A DNA stretch of 64,000 nucleotides, taken from contig JACGWO010000002.1 of NCBI GenBank assembly GCA_034509735.1, positions 41,161,855-41,225,854 on the forward strand, written 5' to 3'. Source of the DNA: Sesamum alatum. Taxonomy: Eukaryota > Streptophyta > Magnoliopsida > Lamiales > Pedaliaceae. Shown here piece after piece: positions 36,801 to 48,330 of this stretch. The notes beneath the pieces were generated by a model. The model was not told where the DNA came from and did not search any database. It was given only the letters and a program-made list of their open reading frames with translations. The first letter of the stretch is position 1. Each line of letters opens with the position of its first letter. The translations under genes were made by a program, and so were the position numbers.

Positions 36801-37616
36801 AAAACGCAGACGACGGATTATGGTTTGTGATCTATCACTTTGCATGCGGGTATCTAGTACGAAGAAAATGGTAGGTGTGTATCTGTTCATAAGTGATCTA
36901 GCCACGTTAAGAAATTCAGGCCTTGCTGCTCCTCTACAATTCCACACAAGTATCTTCACGAGAGGTTGAAGTTGGGGTTGTATGGCCCTTATACCATTCT
37001 GCATGGTTCTGTTCATTGCTGCATGTTCATTTTGTACTGCATTGGGTTGTTGGGCGTTCCTGTTTCCTCTTGGGAGTGGGAAGACTATCACATGGTATTG
37101 TATTTCTCTTTCCATTCCTCCCCCGAATGCTTCCCTTTCTTGGCTTACATCTATCACAATGCGTGGGTTCTGTGGGGGGTTGATGAACACATTAGGCACC
37201 ACGTGAAAAGGTTGGATGATGAATTCGTATTGACCCAGAGTTAAGAGGTTGCTTCTTGCTCTTAGTAGCTTTTGTTGCATGGAACCTTCGTCTAGTGATG
37301 TTTGAGATTCCTGGGTTTCTACTATCCTGTTTTCTGTTGGTGGACTTAAACTCAAAGTAGGATTCGAAACCAGGAGGGACGCAGGGGGTGCTCGAGGCTG
37401 AGGGGGTGGGTTCCTCCTCAGTGGGAAAAGAGGGGATAGAGGTATAACAGTTGTTTGGGTCTGATTGTTGTTCTGAATCTGAAAGTTTGCCAGCAGGTTT
37501 TGGGTAGCTGGGATGGTGGTGTTCTGGGGTTGATTGTTTAGAGATGACATTGACGAGTTAGTGTTTTGGTGATTTACAATTTCCTGATTCTGGGATTGGT
37601 GTTGTGATGAAGCCAT
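33867..37616 (-). pseudogene. Third LINE ORF2: N-terminal extension, endonuclease, RT, partial zf-RVT
   Basis: About 219 residues precede the endonuclease and include FIIQPFHVVPNVFINPP and DVSQEREAFGGGMERE, shared with the other two copies. Endonuclease: KILVWNCRGAARPEFL, then TAG for Trp at 36755-36753 (GGI-stop-ILW), GDFNNIL, GHMFTWSNRRFG. RT: MKLDFEKAYDSLEW-like core (35373-34420), RQGDPLSPYIF, catalytic ILCFADDCFIF. The zf-RVT part ends at FWAPFIESRMSLGIYS. Frame breaks near 35890, 35400 and 34430. Inactive. Confidence 0.85.
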
Positions 37617-39140
37617 TGTTATCAGTATCAGCTGGTGGGGTTATAGGAAGTAGAGGAAGAGATTGTGGTTGTAGTTGTACCTGTTTTGGAGGATATATAG
37701 ATGAAAGAGCGCCTTCTTGCAAGGCAAAAGGGAATGGGACAATCAATGAGTCTGAACTGGTTTTCCGAAAACTAGCTGTTTCATGATTACCAATATTGGT
37801 AGCTTGTTTAACAGGGTGTTGTATTGCTTGTTCAGGTTTGTAATTTTCTTCTTGCATGAGGATGGTCGGTCCATTTGTCGTTTCCGTAAGTAGGTCTCCT
37901 ACTAGATGATTTGGACATTTAGATGTACACGTGGCTACTTCATTGGCTGCACGTGGACCTTTTTCCATGGGCTGTGTCTGCTTTGTGGCGTGCTCAGTGG
38001 AAACCACATGAGATTGGTTTATTGAAACTGGGGGCTCTTTTGTTACTTGTTGTGCACTCCGTGTTTCAGTTAGGGCTGACGTTGGGCTTTCGTAGATAGA
38101 TTTTTGGCAGACATGCATTGTATCTTTGTCTCTCACATTTGGTTTTGGTGGTCTGCTGTCTCTCGAATGGTCTCCATATCAGATCTTAGATTAGCTTTTG
38201 GCACCCATGATTATTGGTTAGATTTCCTGATATTATGCATGTTTGATGAGGTCGTATCCTTTGTTTGTGAATCTTTCGAACCGCCGTTTTGAATTCCTAA
38301 GTTTGCTGATGCATGGGTTTTTGTAAATATAGCTTCAGAATCCTTGTCTTGAGTACTTTGTAATTTTCGTCTTGGGCACTGCTTAATTATAAGCCATTCT
38401 TTAGAAAGTTTTCTGTCTGATTCCAATAACGTACCTTGGTTCAATTCTTGAGATGTATGGCTTGATGATGTGGTTTGGGAAGGGGAGATACATTGGTTTT
38501 TTATTTTTTATTTTTTTATGACCAATCACACCACACTTATGACAGAAATCTACTTTGAGTTCGTAAACTAAAGGTTGATTCCAGTGGCCCATATTTATAG
38601 ATGACGGTAAGGGATTTGATATATTAATTTCCATGCAAACTCGAGCATATCTTCCCTGGAGACTGAGCCTGTGTGATAATCAACTTTTATAGGTCTACCA
38701 ACAAGTTTACCTATTTCAAATAAAGAATTAAAATCATAGTACTCGATAGGTAACTCAGGTAGTTGTATCCAGGTAACCATGGAGTTTATGGACGAAGTAG
38801 AAGGTCTAAAATTTGGGAACCACTGTGAGATAGCTAGGTAATGGTTCTGAAAAAACCATGGCCCTCCTGCTAAGGCTATAAACTAATCCTCAGGGTTATT
38901 AAATCTAGCTATATAGCAACCAAGCCCCATGTCCGTGATAGTTATAGGCCCTTGTGGCTTCCAAATTCTGTGAAGATGTTGAGGAAGCCTAGAATTTGAT
39001 GTTGGCAGTCCAGTTGTTTTAATAATGAGAGCTTGTTTCCATGGCTTCCTGATAGAATCTATGGCCTCCTTTAAGAGTTTCAGAATTGGGGTGTTCTCCT
39101 CCGTAAGATTAGCCTCAATTTGGTTTGTGAAATCAGGAGT
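37558..39140 (-). pseudogene. Third LINE ORF1, DUF4283-zinc knuckle-C-terminus
   Basis: Reading down from the Copia junction: DUF4283-type region (about 39060-38600; LAGGPWFFQNHYLA, TWIQLPELPIEYYDF), knuckle FCHKCGVIGHK (about 38540) with its last cysteine lost, and a low-complexity tail ending at 37558. Several frameshifts and a stop (TAG/TAA near 38880 and 38600). Its terminal frame overlaps the ORF2 frame by 59 nt, with ORF2 in the +1 phase. Confidence 0.75.
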
Positions 39141-39503
39141 TGTAAAGTGCCTTAATGAAATTGCAAGTGAGCCTTTGTTCTTGTAAGTGCGAGGATGAGC
39201 AGGAGCAGAACCCTTAGTACGAGCCTTAAGGTCGTACTAAGGGCAGCCAAAGTCGCACCTTGAGGAATAGCGCTTTAGGGAGTTAGTGTAAATGCGTTTG
39301 TATTAAACTAAGTCTGTTATTTAGTTGTGATAATGACGGTTGATTAGCAGTTAATCAGTTTCAGGAGCTGAATTAGCTCTATAAATGGAAAACTCAGTGT
39401 ACAACTTCCTCACTTGAATGAATTTCATATTCCTTGATCTTGAAAGCTACTTGTGCTCATTCATAGCTGCGCCTACCTCATATGTGTTTCACGCTTCTTT
39501 ACA
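39141..39503 (+). repeat. Copia 5' LTR
   Basis: TGTAAAGTGCC...CTTCTTTACA. It contains TCTATAAATGG (TATA, 39378-39388) and a near-perfect palindrome at 39211-39243 (12-bp arms CCCTTAGTACGA/TCGTACTAAGGG). Confidence 0.95.
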
Positions 39504-39515
39504 TGGTATCAGAGC
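39504..39515 (+). other. Copia primer binding site
   Basis: TGGTATCAGAGC directly after the LTR is complementary to the 3' end of initiator tRNA-Met, the usual primer in plant Copia elements. Confidence 0.9.
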
Positions 39516-39619
39516 CATCAATTGATGGTCTTTGGTAGTCATAGTTTCTTTAGGGTTTTGTTGCTTCTTTTTCATCAAGATCGATTTCAGTCGACGCGAG
39601 TTTTCTGCCCTCTTCAACT

Positions 39620-40480
39620 ATGGCGAGCCCTACCAAGAAAGCTGACAAAGGAAAGAAAGTGGACGTAGACTCGGATGCCTCTAGAGTACAGGCGGCAGAT
39701 AACCCAGGTACTGTCTTGGTGTCAAATTTGCTAGATGGAACCAATTTCCTCTCATGGAGCCGCTCAATTCGCATAGTCCTCAGAGCCAAGATAAAGCTTG
39801 GGTTCATCGACGGAAAGAACCCCAGGCCGGCAGAAACTAATGAGGGTCTCGAGCAGTGGGAAAGGGCGGATGGAATGGTAATCTCCTGGATCTTAAATTC
39901 AATTTCGAAAGACATTGCAGAATCTTTTCTATACATTGATTCTACGAGGGAATTGTGGTTGGAGCTTGAAGAGAGATATGCAGTTGGTAGTGGCCCTAGA
40001 ATATACCAACTGCAACGAGAGATAGCGTCGGCTACGCAGGGAAACCAGAGTGTGTCGGGATACTTCGCAGGGCTCAAGAAACTTTGGGACGAGCTTGGAT
40101 GTCTAGTGACCGCACCATCCTGCAGTTGCAGAGCATCCAAGGAACTGACGAATCCTACCAAAGAGACCACCTAATGTAGTTCCTAATGGGACTGGATGAT
40201 TATTATGATGGATTAGAAATCAATTATTGATGATGGAACCTCTTCCCAGTGTATCCAAGGCCTATGGGATTATCTTGCGGACTGAGAGACAGAGGGAAGT
40301 AAGTGCGGTATATGGAGCACTTGCACAATCAGTGGCAATGCAGGCGAGAGGTTACCAAGGGAACAACACAAGAGGACAATGGAACAAGAAAGGGGGACAA
40401 GACAAAAGAAACCTGTATTGCACCCATTGCAAGAAAAATGAGCACTAAAGAGAGGATTGTTTTGAGCTGAAAGGGTATCC
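39620..40480 (+). pseudogene. Copia gag
   Basis: ATG at 39620 (MASPTKKADKGKK). The capsid-like region includes LLDGTNFLSWSRSIRI and YFAGLKKLWDELG. A frameshift near 40120 moves the frame, then GLDDYYDGL follows. The zinc knuckle CTHCKKNEH-stop-REDC has a TAA at 40447-40449 inside it. Gag would form the particle that packages element RNA; this copy cannot make it. Confidence 0.85.
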
Positions 40481-42160
40481 TGACTGGTATAAAACACTTG
40501 TGGAGCAAAGAAAGAGAGGAACGGTTGCAAATAGCAGAGCCCTCAGCACAACCAGCAGCCAAGTGATAGACCAAGAGTCTGTCCAAAATGCATTGGATGA
40601 TGAAGCAATCTCAGACTTCTTGAGACAGGCCTTGATGAGGCTGTAGGAGAGGGCTGGGGAAGATGAACCTGCTGCTGATGATACCTTTGAGGAGTTTAAT
40701 GACTACGCAGGTAAGGTCACTGATTCACCACTCTCAATGCATGCTAATGGCTGGGTAATAGACAGTGGGGCAACATCCCACATGTGTGACATAACTATGT
40801 TGCAGAAAACTGAAAAGTATCAATCACAGACTTATGTTCATTTAGCAGATGGTTCAAAGAGACATGTTAAAAACCATAGGGGATGTTCTATTACCTAATG
40901 ATCTGGAATTGACAAATGTGTTGCATGTGCCTTCCTTGAAGTTTAATTTGTTATTTGTTAGCAAACTATGTAAATCAGCTTTTATCAGTTTCAAATTCTT
41001 TCCCACTCACTGTTTGCTGCAGGACCACAAGATTGACATGGTTATAGGTGTAGGAAGGGTTATGGGCAATTTGTACTTCTTGGATGATCAATCTTTTGAA
41101 GCACACACCATTAAGCACACTTTGAAGCACATGCAGGAAATGGGGCTGAGTTCTATCTCTACAGATGTTAACCTGTGGCATCGTAGATTAGGTCACATTT
41201 CCCCCATTGTATTAGATTACTTAGATTTCTTGAAAGGAAATAAAACAGTTTTGGACATTTGTGAAGTATGTCCCCTTGCAAAACAACAAAGATTGAATTT
41301 TCCTGTTAGTAAATCTAATACTAATGAAACCTTTGATATTGTGCATGTTGACATTTGGGGTCCCTACAACCAACACTCTATATCTAACTGCACCTAAATT
41401 TTAACTCTGGTTGATGATTTTAGTAGAATTACTTGGACTTATTTGATGAGATACAAGTCACAAGCTGTTAACATTCTGAAACAGTTTCACCAAATGGTGA
41501 TCACTCAGTTTAATAAGAGAATTAAAGTAATAAAGTGATAATGGGACTGAGTTTCTTAGTAATCAATGTCAGGAGTTCATATAAAATGAGGGAATTATTC
41601 ACCAAAGAACCTGCATTTACACACCACAACAAAATGGTGTGGTTGAAAGAAAACATAAGCATCTCTTACAAGTAGCTAGGGCACTAATGTTTCAGGCCAA
41701 CACCCCTAGCATGTTTTGGTTTGAAGCCCTATTGACTGCTACTTACATCATAAACAGACTCCCTACATCAGTGCTAAATTGGAAGACTCCTTTTGAACTC
41801 CTACATGGTAAGCCCCCCAACTATAGGATCTTTAAAACCTTTGGGACCTTGTGTTTTGCTACAAATACTCTTCCTCAAAAGGGGAAGTTTGAAGCAAGGG
41901 CCATCAAAAGGTATAGTCCTAGGATATGCTCCCAACCAGAAAGGGTATAGGATCTATGACTTGATTAAAGGAACACTAGTGATATCTAGAGATGTTGTGT
42001 TTCATGAAGGGGTTTTTCCCTTGAAAGGTAGGCAGCATGACCCTGTCACCTATCCTCTTCCTACATTGGAAGAGGAGGTGGATAATGAAAACCCTACACA
42101 ATTTGTAGCTGTAGAAAACAACAGGGATGACACACTTCACCTACCTCTGATCCTCAGCCT
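40481..42160 (+). pseudogene. Copia protease and integrase
   Basis: Protease active site VIDSGATSHMC at about 40755. GAG-pre-integrase zinc region LWHRRLGHIS...CEVCPLAKQ (about 41175-41285). Integrase core with VHVDIWGPY, a stop at about 41396, LVDDFSRITW, DNGTEF after a 1-base loss near 41535, then [13 protein letters not shown] and [17 protein letters not shown]. The C-terminal part includes [13 protein letters not shown] and [13 protein letters not shown] in another frame. At least four breaks. Confidence 0.85.
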
Positions 42161-42199
42161 CTAGTCCCTCTAAGGAGATCATCTAGAGTGAGAAAGGAA

Positions 42200-43850
42200 C
42201 CTGCCTAGATGCAGGATTTTGACTGTAGTGGTTTTGATTGTGCTGATGTATCTATGACCACTATAGCCCCTATGCATGCATGTTTCTTGGCCTCTCTAAC
42301 AGCTTTGCAGGAACCAAGAAATTACAGAGAAACCACTAAGCATGAGGATTGGAGGAAAGCAGTGAAACATGAGTTGGATGCCCTCGAGGAGAATGAGACA
42401 TGGGAGCTGATTTGCCCCCAGGGAAGAAGGCCATAGGCTGTAGGTGGGTATACAAGCTTAAGCTGAATCCAGATGGCTCAGTAAACAAACACAAAGCACG
42501 ATTAGTGGCTAAAGGATACAAATTGAAGGGGTTGACTACCTTGATAGTTTTTCACCCGTAGCCAAGGCAATGACAGTGAGAACTCTGCTGGCAGTAACAA
42601 CATCTCAGAATTGGCATTTGCATCATATAGATGTAAATAATGCTTTTCTACATGGGTATCTTGATGAAGAGATATACATGCAACCGTCTGAAGGATACAG
42701 TGTGAAAGGGGACAAAGTTTGTAAGCTGAGAAGATCTCTATATGGTCTGAAACAGGCGTCAAGACAATAGAATGCTAAGTTCACTACTACGGCAGAAGGG
42801 TTTGGTTTTAAACAATCCAAGCATGATCATTGTCTTTTTACTAAACATACTGCTGATGGTTTGTTGGTTTTACTTGTGTATGTAGATGACATATTGATAG
42901 CAGGAAGAAGTGAAGAAAGGATAGAGGAGGTCAAGAGCTATCTAGACAACCTCTTTACAATCAAGGATCTGGGCCGAGCAAAGTACTTCCTTGGCCTGGA
43001 AATAGCCAGAAGCATGCGAGGCTTAGCAATAACGCAGGCCAAGTACACAAGAGATTTGTTGCAGCATGCAGGAGTCATGCATGCCAAGGCAACAACCACT
43101 CCATTACCAGCTGGAATTAAATTCAGTTCAGAAGTAGGTAATGCTTTACTACATCCAGAAACTTACAGGAGATTGATAGGTCGTATTTTGTACTTAGGTT
43201 TTACGAGACCGGATATCTGCCACGCGACACAGCAGCTTAGCCAGTACATGCAAACACCCTGCAAGGAGCACTAGGATGCAGCACTGCACTTGCTGCGTTA
43301 CTTGAAGGGAACAAGCAACAAAGGGTTGTTCTTTCCAGCAGGAGGGACCTTGGAGTTGACAGTTTATTGCGATGCGGATTGGGCCTCCTGCAGGGACACT
43401 AAGAGGTCATTGACAGGCTTCTGAGTATTCTTAGGACCATCACTGATCTCTTGGAAGACCAAGAAGCAAACAACTGTATCTAGGTCAACTGCAGAGGTTG
43501 AATACAGGAGTATGAGAGCTACTACATGCGAGTTAATCTGGATATCAAGTCTGCTGCAGGACTTAGAAGTGAGTGTGCCCAAACCCATACCATTCCTATG
43601 TGATAACCAAGCGGCAATACACATAACGGCCGATCCAGTTTTCCATGAGAGAACCAAGCATTTAGAAATCGACTGCCACTTGGTTCATGACAAATATAAG
43701 GAGGGTTTCCTGGCGCCAACACATGTTGCCTCAAAATCACAACTAGCGGACATCTTTACTAAGACATTGACAGGACCACATTTCCTCTTGTTGCTGCCCA
43801 AGTTAGGCTTGGTGAGCATGCCCCAAGTCCAACTTGAGGAGGGGGTGTAA
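42200..43850 (+). pseudogene. Copia reverse transcriptase and RNase H
   Basis: [67 protein letters not shown] followed by TAG where Trp is expected (42768-42770), then catalytic LLVYVDDILIAG. A second Trp-to-TAG at 43272-43274 (CKEH-stop-DAAL). RNase H: YCDADWASCRDTKRS, stop at about 43422, [33 protein letters not shown] and DIFTKTLTG. The reading frame ends at the 3' LTR. Confidence 0.88.
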
Positions 43851-44208
43851 AGTGCCTTAATGAAATCGCAAGTGCGCCTTTGTTCTTGTAAGTGCGAGGA
43901 TGAGTAGGAGCAGAACCCTTAGTACGAGCCTTAGGGTCGTACTAAGGGCAGCCAAAGTCGCACCTTGAGGAATAGCGCTTTAGGGAGTTAGTGTAAATGC
44001 ATTTTTATTAAACTAAGTCTGTTAGTTAGTTGTGATAATGACGGTTGATTAGCAGTTAATCAGTTAGAGGAGCTGAATTAGCTCTATAAATGGAAAACTC
44101 AGTGTACGACTTCCTCACTTGAATGAATTTCATATTCCTTGATCTTGAAAGCTACTTGTGCTCATCCATGGCTGCGCCTACCTCATATGTGTTTCACACT
44201 TCTTTACA
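43846..44208 (+). repeat. Copia 3' LTR
   Basis: Same length as the 5' LTR and preceded by the polypurine tract GAGGAGGGGG (43836-43845). Its palindrome is at 43916-43948. The immediate 3' flank GGAGT is the target repeat. Confidence 0.95.
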
Positions 44209-44965
44209 GGAGTTGTGTCATAGTTTCGTATCCAAGTTGGGAAGTAGAAATGTGCTGACGATTGGAGAAGTTTGTTTTTATTGGAGAACAGTCACTACAA
44301 AAAAAACAGGGCTATAGCAATGGATTTTTTGCAACGGACCAGTTCGTTGCAAATTTGCAACGACCTTTGCTACGACTTTGCAACGGATTCTGATTTTTTT
44401 TTGCATTTTCGTTGCAATTTCCGTGGCAAATTAACAATGATATTTTGCAACGGACTATCCGTGGCAAAATTCCGTTGCAAAATTTGGTCAACTTTAAAAT
44501 GTCCCACATTCAACATAAGTCGTTGCAAAAGTCGTGGAAAAATATTGCAACGACACATTCCGTTGCAAACTTCCAACGGTTTGCAACGGACGTCTATGCA
44601 ACGAAAATTGTAGTTAAATCCGTTGCAAAAAATTTGCAACAGACTTTGTAACGAACCCGTGTCGTTGCAATTTGAATATTGTGATTTGCAACGGATTTAG
44701 CTACGGTACATTGTCCGTTGCACAACTTGCCGACAATTTTGCAACGGAGTTGCAACGACCTTGAAAGTCTTTGCAATCCGTACATACAGCTGTAAGCATT
44801 AATTATTGAGCCATTGAATTTGCAACGATTTTCGCAACGATTTTCGCAACGGATTTGTCCGTTGCAATATGTTTGTGACAGTTGTAACCCACTATTTTAA
44901 AATGCTATATGTTTTGCAACGGATTTTGCAACGGTAATATAAATCCGTTGCAAAATCCATAAACA

Positions 44966-45420
44966 TGCGACCTTTATAAGATAGGTTTTAGGAAAGATTA
45001 CTACAATTGGACATCTCATGGTGATAACGATCTCCCGTGGCTGACGATTAATGTGGTACGGCTAGGGGTGGACGCAAGTGTGAGGTACTGCATTGGCATT
45101 CTAAGCAGCGTTCCCCGGTAGGTGAGGAAGCCCCTTCTACGTTCGCAATGCCCGCGTCGACCCTATCGTCGCGTAAGGTGAGTTGACCGTCCATTGACAG
45201 ATGCTCATAGACTTTTTAAGGAGGGATAACTAAACAACGACCAATACAGATGGATTATGAGCATTCAATTTCAGCTGACAACTCTGTAGATCAAACGAAA
45301 AATTGGAATAACTATGAGCAATTGAATTGGGATCGGAGGATGGTGTTTGATGCAGCTGGTCCTGTATCTCGTCCACAGGTGGTCCAGTGCAATATAGATG
45401 GATGTATCCTTTGAGAGGTA
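44966..45420 (+). pseudogene. TNP2-type transposase remnant, N-terminal part
   Basis: CDLYKIGFRKDYYNWTSHGD (44966-45025) matches the transposase-associated zinc region at the start of plant CACTA transposases. The frame then breaks. MDYEHSISADNSVDQ at about 45252 and WDRRMVFDAAGP at about 45330-45365 look like the next conserved block. No intact ORF. Confidence 0.7.
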
Positions 45421-45499
45421 TTATTATTATTGTTGAAAATTGAAATATGCATAATTTTTGCTTATGTATCTAATATTTTAAATTCCACTATATTTTGCA

Positions 45500-45652
45500 A
45501 ACCTCCATACTTTGAAGAAAAAGGTGAAGAACAAAGCTGCTGTAGAGGCTTCAATTTATGAAGCCTACATTATTGAGGAAATCTCGACCTTCGCCACGCA
45601 TTATTTTGAACCCGATGTTATTTGCAAAAGGCGTAGACCTGGGAGGAATGAC
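45500..45652 (+). pseudogene. TNP2-type transposase remnant, DUF4218-like block
   Basis: LHTLKKKVKNKAAVEASIYE followed by AYIIEEISTF and HYFEPDVICKRRRPGRND resembles, as recalled, the DUF4218 region that follows the catalytic part of plant CACTA transposases. The whole catalytic core between this and the preceding block is deleted. The frame ends TGA near 45652, where a (G/C)-rich piece with GGCAACGGGACAGG joins. Confidence 0.7.
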
Positions 45653-46929
45653 TAGTGATGGCAACGGGACAGGTCTGGTACGGGTCCGCCGGGACCCGAG
45701 ACCCGCCCCGCTTACAATTTAATATTGTAGAAAATATCCATTTTCTGCAATAATGCAATTGAAATACATAAAAATATTTATAGTTGAGATTGATATGTTC
45801 ACAATATGCAATAAATTTGTATATTTATAAATGTTAGTATTACATTTGATGTAACTATCATCTTATGTTATTGAACAACATGGGTTAATCGGACCGTTAA
45901 AATTCAGATCAAACCGTTAGATATGATCAAACTTACAGAAAAATACATTTGGTAAAGTTTTAGACTTATTGGGTATACGGATGTTCAGATATCGTACTCG
46001 TAACAAAAGAGTAATCATTTAAGACGGTGTATCGTTGAATCAGACCATGTGATTTTAAATTGTACCGTCTAATATGATCTAATGGACACATACTTATATA
46101 TATTAAAATTTAGTATGAATCAGGTGGCTGGATTTTAAGATATCGTAATTGTTAATTAAACTTTTTGATGTAATTATATAATATAATATATATCTAAAAT
46201 GAATTGTATAAGACAAATAATATGTTTATCTAAATTATTAATCTTCTCTTCAAGTAATATCATTTTACAATTTACAATGAATTATATTATACAAAGAATA
46301 CATTAAACTAATATTTTATTTTTTAATAAATAATATCAATTTAGATTTAAATAACTCAATTTAGATTTAAATAACTTAATATAGACTATATAATGAAGAA
46401 GATGATGATGATGATGAAGATGATAATGATTATTAATTGAACATAATGTATTGATGATTTTGTCATGATATTTTATCTCATTTACTAATTGAAGAGTATA
46501 TCTTAAATTATTTATCCCATATCATTTTAAAAAAAATTATTAATTATAAAATATTTTATTTCATTTATTAATTAAAACTATATCTTAAATTATTTATCTC
46601 ATTTAATTTTAAAAATAATTATTAATTTAAAATTATTTTTTTTGATTTACTAATTGAATAATATATCTCATTTAATTTTAAATAAAATTATTAATTCAAA
46701 AATAATTTAACTTTTTACTATACACTTTCCCTCCCCATTTTCACATCCTAATTTTTTCCCCCCTTTCCCTCCTCTTTTTTCTAAACCCTAATTTTTCCCC
46801 CCCTTTCCCTCCCTCTTTTTCCCTCTCCCCCTTCCCCCTTCCCCATACATTTTCACCACTACATTTCTCTTCCCCCCTTTCCCTCCCTCTTTTCCCCCTC
46901 TCCCCCTTCTCTCTGCCGCCGCCGCCGGT

Positions 46930-47360
46930 CGCCGCCGCCACCACGAGGTATGTTTCTCCTCCTTTCCTCTCCTCTTTTCTTTCTCCTCTTTTCTTTCTTC
47001 TAATTTTGTTTTCATTTTTTGTTGAAGTCTTCGCCGCCTCTCGCCTCCGCCCGTCGCTGCTCGCTGCCGCCCGCCTGCCGCCGCGAGGTATGCTCCTCCT
47101 CCTTTCTTCTCCTCTTCTCTTTCTCCTCTTTTCTTTCTTATATTTTTTTTTTCAATTTTTGGTGAAGTCTTCGCCGCCGCCCGCCCGCCGCTGCGAGGTA
47201 TGCTTCTCCTCCTTTCTTCTCCTCTTCTCTTTCTCCTCTTTTCTTTCTTATATGTATATATATATATATTTTTTTTCAGTTTTTGACTTTTTTTAGAGCC
47301 GCCCGCCGCCGCCGCCTCCACCGCCGCCGCCCGCCGCCGCCCGCCACCGCCGCCCGCCGA
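46930..47360. repeat. GCC-rich and pyrimidine-rich tandem repeat inside the CACTA element
   Basis: A unit of about 115 bp occurs three times (starting near 46943, 47085 and 47194): CGAGGTATGCTYCTCCTCC, a CTCCTCTTTTCTTTC run, then a GCCGCC-rich piece. It is followed by GCCGCC repeats to about 47358. The minus-strand open frames here are Arg/Lys/Glu-rich low complexity. Confidence 0.8.
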
Positions 47361-47372
47361 GGTCCTCCACTT

Positions 47373-47520
47373 TCTTCTAGTTTTTCATGTCCAAAACCCT
47401 TTTATTTCTTTAGTTTTTCATGTCTAAAACCCTTTTACTTCTTTAGTTTTGTTTAATTTTTCATGTCCAAAACCCTTTTACTTGTTTAGTTTTGTTTAAT
47501 TTTTCATGTCCAAAACTTCT
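47373..47520 (+). repeat. Short tandem repeat, CATGTCCAAAACCC units
   Basis: TTTTTCATGTCCAAAACCCT-type units of about 30-45 bp repeat four times. Confidence 0.75.
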
Positions 47521-47799
47521 AATTCCCTACATGAATATATGCTATATTGAGTATTGACTAAGTCATATTTTATTCATGTGCAAAATTGAGTATGTTATAT
47601 TGACTATGTGTTGGTATAAAATGTATATTAAGTATGTGTTTAATATAAAATTGTGTATGACAATGTAATATATTGAGTATTTGGTTGATATATTGAGAAT
47701 GTGGTTGGTATATTGAGGTGGATGGGAATGATAATTGTATTGATGAGGTTGGATGAGTGTTGTTGGTTATGATTGTAGATTAGGATTTTTATTAACATA

Positions 47800-48330
47800 A
47801 ACTCATCTAAATTAATATACCTAAGTTATATCACAAGTTAAAAATTTAATTAAACTAATTTAACTTGGTTATATCACAAGTTAAAAATGCAACTAAACTA
47901 ATGTAACTTAGTTAACTTTCAAGTTAAAATTTTCAATTAAACTAATTTTACTTAGTTAACTCACAAGTTAGAAAACAAACTCCACTAATGTAATTTTGTT
48001 AACTTTCTAGTTAAAATCTTTAACTAAACTAATTTAACTTAGTTAACTAATAAGTTAAAAACTCAACTAAACTAATGTAATTTTGTAACTAATGTAATTT
48101 TGTTAACATTCAACTTAAAATCTTTAACTAAATTAATTTAACTTAGTTATTTCACAAGTTAAAAATGCAACTAAACTAATGTAACTTAGTTGACTTTCAA
48201 ATTAAAATCTTCAATTAAACTAATTTTACTAGTTAAATCACAAGTTAAAAATCTAACTCCACTAATGTAATTTTGTTAAATTTCAACTTAAAATCTTTAA
48301 CTAAACTAATTTAACTTAGTTAACTCCATT
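47800..48330. repeat. AT-rich tandem array inside the CACTA element
   Basis: Roughly ten diverged units of about 50-57 bp built on AACTTAGTTAACTCACAAGT and AAACTAATGTAATTTTG, alternating in two forms. No coding sense. At 48450-48565 the array is followed by a short frame (FKRSSRSDSEDSPGD ending FDRPL) that may be the tail of a former ORF of the element. Confidence 0.75.

Larger units (their letters stand above)
39141..44208 (+). mobile_element. Ty1/Copia LTR retrotransposon, complete but decayed
   Basis: Two 363-bp LTRs (TG...CA, about 13 mismatches by eye, so roughly 96% identity) bounded by 5-bp target repeats GGAGT (39136-39140 and 44209-44213). Internal order gag, protease, integrase, RT, RNase H identifies Copia. 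The coding region has many stops and shifts. It interrupts ORF1 of the third LINE, whose sequence resumes on both sides. Confidence 0.95.

Noticed and set aside
39504..43850. Possible intact, active Copia polyprotein
   Set aside because: At least eight stops or frameshifts in gag, integrase, RT and RNase H; LTRs differ at about 13 sites.
46741..47321. Two overlapping Arg/Lys/Glu-rich minus-strand open frames as a novel protein
   Set aside because: Frames are created by CCT/TCC and GCC tandem repeats; no non-repetitive segment or start context supports a gene.
47800..48330. Regular AT-rich repeats resembling a CRISPR array
   Set aside because: Units are diverged, there are no unique spacers, the array lies inside a plant transposon and there are no cas genes.
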